Source: Thermoanaerobaculales bacterium
GTDB lineage: Bacteria; Acidobacteriota; Thermoanaerobaculia; Thermoanaerobaculales; Sulfomarinibacteraceae
Length of the DNA: 17,742 nt
Assembly (NCBI GenBank): GCA_029938595.1
Contig: JAOZUP010000029.1
Span: 1 to 17,742, forward strand
Direction: 5' to 3'
Both the position numbers and the translations under genes were made by a program. Positions 1 through 6,251 of the stretch are shown one piece after another (position 1 is the stretch's first letter; each line of letters begins with the position of its first letter). The notes under the pieces were generated by a model, which worked only from the letters and a program-made list of their open reading frames with translations, did no database searches and was not told where the DNA came from.

Positions 1-3
1 GCC

Positions 4-89
4 CCTAACCTCCTCACCTCCTCACCTCCTCACCTCCTCACCTCCTAACTTCCTCACCTCCTCACCTCCTAACTTCCTCACCTCCTAAC
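4..89. repeat. Octamer tandem array, consensus YTCCTMAC
   Basis: Ten full 8-base units (CTCCTCAC, CTCCTAAC or TTCCTCAC) follow a partial unit, with no spacer bases. The array probably continues left of the window. Differences between units are confined to position 1 (C/T) and position 6 (C/A). The plus strand is almost all pyrimidine. The minus strand therefore reads as repeated AGGAGGTG, which resembles a Shine-Dalgarno sequence. The array ends 52 bases before the SDR start codon and does not include that gene's own ribosome binding site. Its function is unknown. Confidence 0.9.
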
Positions 90-141
90 CCTGGAGCTTT
101 TCGCGTTACACTCTGCAACGACTTCGAAGGAGGGACACGCG

Positions 142-900
142 ATGAATTTCTCAGGCAAGACCGTCCTCGTCACCGGCGGCTCGCGCGGCATTGGTCGTGC
201 AGTGGCCATTGGCTTCGCCGCCCGCGGCGCCCGCGTGGCCGTCAACTATCTGTCCAACTCCGACGCCGCCGACGAGACGATCGCGGCTATGGATGGCGGT
301 CCGCATCTCGCCGTACAGGGCGACGTCTCCGATCCCTCGGCGGTTCAACGTCTCTTCGACGACGTGATCGGCGCTTTCGGCGGGATCGACATCGTCGTCA
401 ACAACGCGGGCATCTACCGCTACCACCGCCTCGAAGACGTGGATTACGATCAGTGGCAGTCGGCGTGGCGCGAGGTCCTCGACACCAACCTCGTCGGTCC
501 GGCCAACGTCTGCTATTGCGCGGCGCGGCACATGATCGAGCGCGGCGGCGGCCGCATCGTCAACGTCTCGTCACGCGGCGCCTTCCGCGGCGAGCCGGAA
601 GGGCCGGCCTACGGCGCCAGCAAGGCGGGGCTCAATGCCATGAGCCAATCCCTCGCTCAGCGCCTCGCGCCCCACAATATCTTTGTCGGCGTGGTCGCCC
701 CCGGCTTCACGGACACCGACCTCGCGGCCAGGATCCTCGATACCCCGAAGGGGGACGAGATCCGGGCCCAGAGCCCTCTCGGCCGGGTCGGCACGCCCGA
801 GGAGGTCGCCTACGCCGTCCTCTTCCTGGCCTCCGACGGCGCCGAGTTCTCGACCGGAACGATCATCGATGTCAACGGAGCGTCGTATCTGAGGAGCTGA
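142..900 (+). CDS. SDR-family oxidoreductase, FabG-like
   Basis: A 252-residue classical short-chain dehydrogenase/reductase, expected to be a cytosolic NAD(P)-dependent oxidoreductase acting on a carbonyl or hydroxyl. The Rossmann glycine motif TGGSRGIG is at residues 11-18, NNAG at 87-90, and the catalytic tetrad is N116, S144, Y157 and K161, all with family spacing. The length matches FabG-type enzymes. The C-terminus (SGTIIDVNG-like, residues 238-246) is the usual SDR end. The start is set by AAGGAGGG at 127-134, seven bases before the ATG. The gene stands alone, so there is no acyl carrier protein or fatty-acid cluster to support true FabG function. It could equally be a sugar or secondary-alcohol dehydrogenase. 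The last base of its TGA stop is the first base of a heptamer array. SDR assignment is near certain; the substrate is unknown. Confidence 0.95.
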   Translation: MNFSGKTVLVTGGSRGIGRAVAIGFAARGARVAVNYLSNSDAADETIAAMDGGPHLAVQGDVSDPSAVQRLFDDVIGAFGGIDIVVNNAGIYRYHRLEDVDYDQWQSAWREVLDTNLVGPANVCYCAARHMIERGGGRIVNVSSRGAFRGEPEGPAYGASKAGLNAMSQSLAQRLAPHNIFVGVVAPGFTDTDLAARILDTPKGDEIRAQSPLGRVGTPEEVAYAVLFLASDGAEFSTGTIIDVNGASYLRS

Positions 901-1078
901 TACCAGATACCAGATACCAGATACCGGATGCCGGATGCCGGATACCGGATGCCGGATGCCGGATGCCGGATGCCGGATGCCGGATGCCGGATGCGACGAA
1001 ATCGAAAACTCACCCGGTTCAATGTCAAGGGGTAAGTGGGTCGATCTGGTATCTGGTATCCGGTATCTGGCATCCGGT
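900..1078. repeat. Inverted heptamer element, copy A
   Basis: Thirteen contiguous heptamers of consensus ATRCCRG (900-990; ATACCAG, ATACCGG, ATGCCGG) lead into a 53-base unique core (991-1043). Five heptamers in reverse-complement orientation follow (1044-1078; ATCTGGT, ATCCGGT, ATCTGGC). The first 26 bases of the core (991-1016) match the core of the second copy at 3710-3735 in 23 of 26 positions. The two arms can fold into a long hairpin. Unit differences are A/G transitions, many of which keep G-U pairing if transcribed. The element fills the convergent spacer between the SDR and MFS genes and begins on the last base of the SDR stop codon. Confidence 0.9.
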
Positions 1079-1090
1079 TGGGTGGCCGGC

Positions 1091-1122
1091 ATTCCTAATT
1101 CCTAATTCCTAATTCCTAATTC
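1091..1122. repeat. Heptamer tandem array, ATTCCTA
   Basis: Four perfect ATTCCTA units plus a four-base partial unit lie 12 bases after inverted heptamer element A. The array runs into the stop codon of the MFS gene (reverse complement of TCA at 1121-1123). It has the same period as element A but an unrelated sequence. No inverted partner array was seen. It belongs to the same class of stop-codon-abutting short arrays. Confidence 0.9.
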
Positions 1123-2365
1123 ACTTCCTCACCGTGAACCACATCGTTGCCGCCAGGAAGAGCGCAAACACCGCGCCGCCGTAGAAGACTCCATCGATCC
1201 CGGTCACCCGGTGGACCAACGCCATCACCGGCGGCCCGAGGGTCTGACCGAGGCGGAGCACGGTACCGTTCAAAGACATCACCGCGCCACGCCGGTCGTC
1301 GGGCGCGACCGCTGACAGCAGCACCTGCACCACCGGAATCGTGGTCGCAAAGGCAAAACCGAGCAGCACGGCGGGCACGGCGAGAGCCCACACCATCGGC
1401 GCCAGGGGGATCAGCGCAAGACCGGCCGCAAAGACCACGAACCCGAGGCGCATCAGCCGCCGCAGACCCAACCACCCGGCGAGGCGCCCGAGGTTGACCG
1501 AGGTCGTTGCGGTGGAGATCGAGAGGCCGGCCATCAGCAGGCCGATACCGAGCGGCGAGGAACCAAACCGACCCGCCATCAGGAACGGAAGGAAGGTGAT
1601 GTAGGCGCCGTAGAGCAGGATGAAGATCGCGGTGCTGGCGAAGAAGAGCGCCAGCACTTCGCGGCGGCGGACGATCTCCCACAGCCCGGCGAAGTAATCG
1701 CCCAGGTCCGTCTTGTTCCCCTGCGGGGCCGCGTGCAGCCGGCGCACCGCGAGGATCGCCACCGGGATGGCGAGCAGCGCCAGGGCGAAGGGCGCCGACC
1801 AGGCAAACATAGCGAGAGCGCCGCCCACCGCCGGGTAGGCGGCCGTGCCAATCGACAGCACGCTGGCGTTGAAGCCCATGGCCGCGGTGCGCTGGCGGCC
1901 GGTGAAGAGGTCGCCGATCAACGTGACGTTGATCGAACCTATCGGCGAGGCGCCAATTCCCTGCACAACCCGCAGCGCGATCAGCACCGGCAGGCTGGTG
2001 GCGAAGACGCACGCGGCGCCGGCAACCGCGAAGAGGATGAGCCCGGGGATCATGATCCGGAGACGCCCGTAGCGGTCGGCGAGGATGCCGGCGAAGGTCG
2101 TCAGGATCACCCCGGGAAAGGTAAAGGCGGTTACCAGCAGCCCCACCTGACCCGCACTCACTCCCAGCGTCTCCGCGATCCGCGGCAGCGCCGGCGCGAT
2201 CGATGCTACACCGAGCACCGCCATCAGGGTGACTCCGAAGATGGCCTGCAACTCGGGGCTGCGGAACGATGCCACGCGGTCGGCGGCGTTGGGGGAGGCT
2301 TCGGTGTTCACTTCACCCGGAGGATAGCGTGCCCCCGCGTACGCGTTTGGGTCCGATGCGCCCAT
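1121..2365 (-). CDS. MFS transporter, DHA1-like drug/metabolite exporter
   Basis: A 414-residue polytopic inner-membrane protein of the major facilitator superfamily, expected to be a proton-driven exporter. Motif A appears as GILADRYGRLR (residues 93-103) between helices 2 and 3, motif B-like LRVVQGIG at 131-138 in helix 4, and a motif C-like AAYPAVGG at 175-182 in helix 5. About twelve hydrophobic segments begin near residue 41, and the length fits DHA1 proteins. The start is uncertain. The ATG at 2365 has no Shine-Dalgarno and lies inside a hexamer repeat, while a GTG at 2311 would give a 396-residue protein lacking the poorly conserved N-terminus. The divergent neighbour is an exported amide hydrolase. 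The substrate cannot be told; no adjacent regulator was seen. Confidence 0.9.
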   Translation of the reverse strand: MGASDPNAYAGARYPPGEVNTEASPNAADRVASFRSPELQAIFGVTLMAVLGVASIAPALPRIAETLGVSAGQVGLLVTAFTFPGVILTTFAGILADRYGRLRIMIPGLILFAVAGAACVFATSLPVLIALRVVQGIGASPIGSINVTLIGDLFTGRQRTAAMGFNASVLSIGTAAYPAVGGALAMFAWSAPFALALLAIPVAILAVRRLHAAPQGNKTDLGDYFAGLWEIVRRREVLALFFASTAIFILLYGAYITFLPFLMAGRFGSSPLGIGLLMAGLSISTATTSVNLGRLAGWLGLRRLMRLGFVVFAAGLALIPLAPMVWALAVPAVLLGFAFATTIPVVQVLLSAVAPDDRRGAVMSLNGTVLRLGQTLGPPVMALVHRVTGIDGVFYGGAVFALFLAATMWFTVRK

Positions 2366-2433
2366 CGCTATCGCAATCGCTATCGGTATCGGTATCGAAA
2401 CCTCAGATCAGTGGCGTCCATTTCGATAGCGAT
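2364..2433. repeat. Inverted hexamer element, copy C
   Basis: Six hexamers of pattern ATCGNW (2364-2399: ATCGCT, ATCGCA, ATCGCT, ATCGGT, ATCGGT, ATCGAA) are followed by a 24-base core (2400-2423). About one and a half inverted units, CGATAG then CGAT, follow at 2424-2433. The right arm is much shorter than in the related copy at 4759-4855, and that copy also has a 24-base core ending in CCATT. The element lies in the divergent spacer and covers the first base positions of the longest MFS reading frame. A separate perfect 8-bp inverted repeat is superimposed on its core. Confidence 0.8.
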
Positions 2434-2445
2434 TACTCACTGATC
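2406..2445. promoter_or_regulatory. 8-bp inverted repeat in divergent spacer
   Basis: GATCAGTG at 2406-2413 is perfectly matched by CACTGATC at 2438-2445, with 24 bases between. It lies in the shared upstream region of the MFS exporter and the choloylglycine-hydrolase-family gene. It might be an operator half-site pair or the stem of a leader hairpin for the 2521 gene. No clear -35/-10 pair was recognised here, so a regulatory role is inference. Confidence 0.35.
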
Positions 2446-2463
2446 ACGAAATGCTGGAACGGT

Positions 2464-2479
2464 AGGCGTCCCGGCTGCA
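2464..2479 (+). repeat. Degraded REP-like hairpin remnant
   Basis: These 16 bases (AGGCGTCCCGGCTGCA) match the corresponding part of the hairpin at 4982-5008 in 15 of 16 positions. The single difference puts a G opposite a G at the stem pair that covaries between the two intact copies. The remnant sits 41 bases before the start of the amide hydrolase gene. Flanking bases of the full repeat are not conserved. Confidence 0.5.
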
Positions 2480-2520
2480 ACCTGGGTGCCCCCGGTTCGT
2501 ACTCCCCCTTGGAGGCTGCA

Positions 2521-3678
2521 ATGCACCGCTCCCGACTTCTCCTGCTGGTCTTTCTGCTGCTCGTTGCCGGTCAACTGATCTTTGCCGGTGAGTCGCAGCC
2601 GATCACCATCGGTGCTCGGCGCGGGGGCGAACACTGCACCGCGATCGTCCTCGACAACTCCGGCCATACGGTCTTCGGCGGCAACTTCGACCACACCCGG
2701 ACGGACGAGGGTCTGGTCTTCATCAACAAGAGGGGGGTCGTCAAGACCAGCGTGAACACCGGCACCACCGGCCGGCGCGCTCGCTGGACGACCCGATACG
2801 CCAGCATCACCTTCAACCTCGTAGGCTACCAGTATTCATGGGGCGGCATGAACGAACGTGGTCTCTCCTTGAGCACCATGTCCCTCAATGAGACCCGCCA
2901 GCCAACGGCAGACGCGCGCCCGCCCCTCGATTCGGGCGAGTGGGTGCAGTACATCCTCGACACCTGCGCCACCGTGGAGGAGGTCATCGCCACCGACTCT
3001 CTGGTGCGGATCATCACCGTCGACCACTATCTGGTGGCTGATCGCCACGGCAACGCGGTGGTGATCGAATTCCTCAACGGCCGGATGGTCGCGCACGCCG
3101 CGCCGAACGTGCCAGTCGCCGCTCTCACCAACAACGTGTACGAGGAATCGTGTGCTACCTGGGAGAGACTTCGCAGACACGGCAACTACGCGGGCCAGAA
3201 CAGCTCGCCGCACCGGTTCTGCCTGGCCGCGGATCGAGTCGACGGTTTCCAACCCACCTCCGACTCGAAGGCCGTCGCCTACGCCTTCGATACGCTCGAC
3301 GAGGTCAGGGGACAGCGGTTCTCCATCTCCCCGACGAACTGGAGCCTAGTCTTCGACACCAGAAACCTCCGCGCCTATTACAGAACCAACAGGAACTACG
3401 ACATCAGATGGGTGGATCTGAAGGATTTTGACCTGCGCTGCGGCGCACCGGTCAAAATGATCAACATCCACGACGGGCGCCCCGGCGATGTGGCGGACGA
3501 GTTCTTCGATTTCGACTTCGACGCCAACCAGGACCATTTCGAGCGCTTCCTGGATGTCTGGGGCGTCAATCTTTCCCACCAAAGCGTCATGTGGATCCTC
3601 AACTACTTCGATAGCTACCCCTGCATCCAACACCGGCGCTCGTCACCACGTCGCGTGATGCCGGTCACCCACCACTGA
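2521..3678 (+). CDS. Secreted choloylglycine hydrolase-family (linear amide C-N) hydrolase
   Basis: A 385-residue N-terminal-nucleophile amidase related to bile salt hydrolase and penicillin V acylase, which cut linear amide bonds. A signal peptide spans residues 1-22 (hydrophobic 6-21). The family nucleophile is C39 in HCTAIV, which autoprocessing should expose. Further family landmarks are N55 and D57 in FGGNFD, GMNERGLS at 109-116, TNN at 203-205 and R232 in HRF. The usual Arg in GRNxD (Arg18 of bile salt hydrolases) is Gly here (residue 54), so bile salts are an unlikely substrate. An N-acyl amino acid, acyl-homoserine lactone or peptide amide is possible. GGAGG at 2511-2515 fixes the ATG at 2521. 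An in-frame upstream extension would translate the hexamer repeat and is rejected. It is probably periplasmic or secreted. Confidence 0.88.
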   Translation: MHRSRLLLLVFLLLVAGQLIFAGESQPITIGARRGGEHCTAIVLDNSGHTVFGGNFDHTRTDEGLVFINKRGVVKTSVNTGTTGRRARWTTRYASITFNLVGYQYSWGGMNERGLSLSTMSLNETRQPTADARPPLDSGEWVQYILDTCATVEEVIATDSLVRIITVDHYLVADRHGNAVVIEFLNGRMVAHAAPNVPVAALTNNVYEESCATWERLRRHGNYAGQNSSPHRFCLAADRVDGFQPTSDSKAVAYAFDTLDEVRGQRFSISPTNWSLVFDTRNLRAYYRTNRNYDIRWVDLKDFDLRCGAPVKMINIHDGRPGDVADEFFDFDFDANQDHFERFLDVWGVNLSHQSVMWILNYFDSYPCIQHRRSSPRRVMPVTHH

Positions 3679-3695
3679 TCCCGTCCTCGTGTCTA

Positions 3696-3777
3696 ATGCC
3701 GGATGCCGGATGCGACGAAATCGTATACTCGCCCGATCTGGTATCCGGTATCCGGCATCCGGTATCTGGTATCTAGC
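3696..3777. repeat. Inverted heptamer element, copy B
   Basis: Two ATGCCGG units (3696-3709) lead into a 26-base core (3710-3735), followed by six reverse-complement heptamers (3736-3777; ATCTGGT, ATCCGGT, ATCCGGC, ATCCGGT, ATCTGGT, ATCTAGC). The core starts ATGCGACGAAATCG, as in copy A, and ends ACTCGCCCG where copy A has ACTCACCCG. The arm counts are 2 and 6 here against 13 and 5 in copy A, and copy A carries 27 extra core bases. The element is 17 bases downstream of the amide hydrolase stop and 61 bases before the pirin gene. Confidence 0.9.
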
Positions 3778-3838
3778 CGGACGGCCTCGAGAAGATTTCT
3801 GGCCGTTTCCGTGTTCTCCATTGTGAGGGAGTAATTTC

Positions 3839-4699
3839 ATGACCCGACCGCGATCCGTCGCGTTCCTGCTGACCGCCAAACCGACCATCGAGGGCGCCGG
3901 CGTCCGCCTCAACCGGGTCTTCGGAAACCCCGAGGTGCCGCGGTTCGATCCCTTCCTGCTACTCGATGATTTCGGATCCAAGAACCCCGAGGACTACCTG
4001 GCCGGCTTTCCGTCGCACCCCCACCGAGGCATCGAGACCGTCACCTACATGCTGTCAGGTAAGGTCGAGCACGGTGACAGTCTCGGCAACGAGGGTGTCA
4101 TCGGCGCCGGCGACGTGCAGTGGATGACCGCCGGCAGCGGCATCATCCACCAGGAGATGCCTCAGCAAGCTGAAGACCATCTGCGCGGCCTTCAGCTCTG
4201 GGTCAACCTCCCCGCGGCATCGAAGATGATGGCACCGCGTTACCGCGAGGTGGCCGCCGACTCCATCCCCGAGGTCTCGCCCCACGACGGCCTCCGAATC
4301 AAGATCATCGCAGGTGAGGTGGTTGGCGTGCACGGGCCAGTCGAGGATGTCGTCGTCGAACCCCAATACCTCGACATCACCCTCGAGCCCGGCGCCGACC
4401 TCGAGCACCCTACCCCGACCGGGCACACCGTATTTGCCTATTGCCTCAGCGGTCGCGGGAAGGTCGGGCCGAGAAGAACCCACGAGCTCGAACGCGGCCA
4501 GCTCGCCCTCTTCACCGAGGGGGCGTCGATAAGTGCTGTTGCCTGCGATGTCCCCTTTCGCTTCCTCCTCATCTCGGGTAAGCCGCTGGGAGAACCGATC
4601 GCCTGGTCCGGCCCCATCGTCATGAACACCCGCGAGGAGCTGGCCACCGCCTTCCGTGAGTATCAGGAGGGCACGTTCATCAAGTCGGACTCCTCGTGA
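3839..4699 (+). CDS. Pirin family protein
   Basis: A 286-residue bicupin of the pirin family (YhhW/Pir type). These are cytosolic metal-binding proteins, some with quercetinase activity and some linked to redox or stress control. The metal ligands are visible in the N-terminal cupin: H60 and H62 in SHPHRG, H104 and E106 in IIHQEMP, at the spacing of characterised pirins. GPIVMNTREEL near the C-terminus is the conserved pirin C-domain signature. Length is typical. GAGGGAG at 3825-3831 sits seven bases before the ATG. The gene follows heptamer element B and ends in a convergent spacer, so it is probably monocistronic. Family assignment is firm; the physiological role is not shown by context. 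Confidence 0.95.
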   Translation: MTRPRSVAFLLTAKPTIEGAGVRLNRVFGNPEVPRFDPFLLLDDFGSKNPEDYLAGFPSHPHRGIETVTYMLSGKVEHGDSLGNEGVIGAGDVQWMTAGSGIIHQEMPQQAEDHLRGLQLWVNLPAASKMMAPRYREVAADSIPEVSPHDGLRIKIIAGEVVGVHGPVEDVVVEPQYLDITLEPGADLEHPTPTGHTVFAYCLSGRGKVGPRRTHELERGQLALFTEGASISAVACDVPFRFLLISGKPLGEPIAWSGPIVMNTREELATAFREYQEGTFIKSDSS

Positions 4700-4758
4700 G
4701 TATTCCTGGGCCCTTCGGGCCGACATTACATGAGATGACAACCGGTGGCCGGCCCGTG

Positions 4759-4855
4759 ATCGTTATCGCTATCGGAATCGTAATCGCAATCGCTATCGAT
4801 GGGCCCCGTACCAATCCGGCCATTCGATAGCGATACCGATAGCGATACCGATAGC
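4759..4855. repeat. Inverted hexamer element, copy D
   Basis: Seven ATCGNW hexamers (4759-4800: suffixes TT, CT, GA, TA, CA, CT, AT) precede a 24-base core (4801-4824) containing GGGCCCC. Five inverted hexamers follow (4825-4854: CGATAG and CGATAC alternating), then CGAG. The two arms are complementary in their constant ATCG/CGAT part. It lies 59 bases downstream of pirin in a convergent spacer, so a role in transcript ends is possible, although there is no T-run. Confidence 0.9.
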
Positions 4856-4935
4856 GAGCCGGCGGGTTTGGTCCTCCTCAGACTGACAGCCCTACCTATG
4901 TCGTTGGGAGTCGGAACGGTTGATCCGTCCAGTTC

Positions 4936-5008
4936 TTTTGTGCAGCCGAGACGGCTGCACCACAAAACCGACCTCGGAGCCTTGTGGTGCAGGCGTCCCG
5001 CCTGCACA
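4936..5008. repeat. Pair of inverted REP-like hairpins
   Basis: Hairpin 1 (4936-4967) has stem GTGCAGCCG/CGGCTGCAC with loop AGA, flanked by TTTTGTG and CACAAAA, which also pair. Hairpin 2 (4982-5008) has stem GTGCAGGCG/CGCCTGCAC with loop TCC. Read in opposite orientations, the two share 27 positions with only three differences. Two of these are a compensatory C-G to G-C swap in the stem and the third is in the loop. The pair, 14 bases apart, resembles a bacterial interspersed mosaic element. It lies between converging pirin and NrfD-like genes and could act as a bidirectional terminator. Confidence 0.8.
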
Positions 5009-5050
5009 TCCCGCCGGTCATTGAACAGTATTGTTTCTGACCTGTTCTTC

Positions 5051-6241
5051 TCACTCGGTGTCCACTGTGGACGGCGGCGCATCATCTCCCCATGGGGGCA
5101 GGATCCGGATCAGGCCCCACAGGATGAAGAACGGAGCCACCATCAGGATGATTGCCGGGAGCATTCCCTCCCGGGTGGCAAAGTCCATCTTGTAGACGGT
5201 GTAGCCGAGGAAGCTCTTGGAGAAGAGCTGGCCGCCGATCACCACGTTCCAGCGCATGGCAAAGATTCCGATCAGGGTCAGCACGCCGGCAATGGCGTAG
5301 ATGTTCTTGCGTGCCATCTCGGTGAGCCGAACAACCTGGGTGAGCGCGAGGAGGCCAAGCGGCAACAGGGTGCCGAAGATGATCTGGATCAGGATCTGCG
5401 AGACGAAGAGCCTCGACTTGACCATGAAATCAAGGCTCTTGAACGACTCGTCGGCCTCGTACATGCGGTGGATGAGATCCAGCATCTCGAGCGAGAAATC
5501 GATGATGAACGCGTAGAGGAGGTAGCGGGCGATGGTGTCGAGACAGCGCATGTCGATCGGCTTGCCCCGCAGCCGGGAGACCACCATGTACACCAGCATC
5601 ACCAGTGCGATCCCCGAGACGATGGCCGAGAACAGGAAGACCACCGGCATCAGCGGTGTCGACCACCACGGATTAGCCTTGACCGAACCGAAGAGGAAGC
5701 CCACGTAACCGTGGAGCAGGAAGGCCGACGGGATACCGACGATGGTGATGAATCGCCCCAGCCGCTCGTCGATCTCGAGCGAACGAGGGCTGATGTTGTC
5801 GGAGCCGAGGGCGAGCACCTGGTAGAAGCCGCGCACGAACCCCGTGCTGGATCGAGCCTTGAGGACGATGTCGCGCCGGTAGTCGAGCCAGATCTCGAGC
5901 ACCAGCACCGCCATCAGATACCAAAGATAGACAAAGCCGAACATCGCCATCGCGGAGTCGGTCTTCGGCGTCAAGTACATCTGGAACGACCGCTCGGGGT
6001 GGCCGAGGTGAAGCTGCAGCGGCAACGGAGCCACCACCAGGAATGCGAGGGCGGTCAGCAGCGCCAGCCGGTAGGTGGGCTTGACCGCCTCGACGTTGAA
6101 GACCCGCTCCAGCGACGCGAGGATGAAGGCGCCGGCCACCAGCCCTGTGATGTACGGGTAGAGCACGATGAGCACGCTCCACTGAAGCTCGACCTCGTTG
6201 GGGTACATGAAGCCTTCGACCATGGCAAGAAGGGTGTCCAT
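5051..6241 (-). CDS. NrfD/PsrC-like membrane subunit of a quinone oxidoreductase complex
   Basis: A 396-residue integral membrane protein of the NrfD/PsrC family. These subunits hold the quinone site of bacterial respiratory complexes without binding haem. The sequence has about eight to ten hydrophobic helices and the motif LHLGHPERS at residues 77-85, resembling the conserved LGRPER-type segment after the third helix. It is the last gene of the cytochrome/FeS/NrfD operon. The AAGGGGG ribosome binding site (about 6247-6253) overlaps the stop codon of the FeS gene, and the start lies 10 bases after that stop, so translation is probably coupled. It most likely passes electrons between menaquinone/ubiquinone and the FeS subunit. 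The C-terminal tail is short and acidic. Family assignment is confident; the direction of electron flow is inference. Confidence 0.9.
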   Translation of the reverse strand: MDTLLAMVEGFMYPNEVELQWSVLIVLYPYITGLVAGAFILASLERVFNVEAVKPTYRLALLTALAFLVVAPLPLQLHLGHPERSFQMYLTPKTDSAMAMFGFVYLWYLMAVLVLEIWLDYRRDIVLKARSSTGFVRGFYQVLALGSDNISPRSLEIDERLGRFITIVGIPSAFLLHGYVGFLFGSVKANPWWSTPLMPVVFLFSAIVSGIALVMLVYMVVSRLRGKPIDMRCLDTIARYLLYAFIIDFSLEMLDLIHRMYEADESFKSLDFMVKSRLFVSQILIQIIFGTLLPLGLLALTQVVRLTEMARKNIYAIAGVLTLIGIFAMRWNVVIGGQLFSKSFLGYTVYKMDFATREGMLPAIILMVAPFFILWGLIRILPPWGDDAPPSTVDTE

Positions 6242-6251
6242 CTCGGCCCCC

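Larger units (their letters stand above)
4700..5050. other. 351-base convergent spacer
   Basis: No gene was seen here. The spacer separates the pirin stop from the stop of the NrfD-like gene and holds hexamer element D and the inverted hairpin pair. The remaining bases (4856-4935) show no promoter or reading frame that I can support. Confidence 0.7.

Noticed and set aside
900..1078. CRISPR array
   Set aside because: The repeats are 7 bases with no spacers, and no cas gene is present.
453..1112. Reading frames (+ and -) running through the SDR gene and the heptamer element
   Set aside because: They translate the heptamers into low-complexity repeats and overlap the SDR gene, whose motifs are intact. 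A period of 7 leaves all frames open by chance.
2269..2520. N-terminal extension of the amide hydrolase
   Set aside because: It would translate the hexamer element and overlap the MFS gene. A signal peptide and GGAGG site mark the ATG at 2521.
4936..5008. Classical rho-independent terminators
   Set aside because: The hairpins are strong, but only short A/T flanks are present and no proper T-run follows either stem. Termination remains possible but is not asserted.
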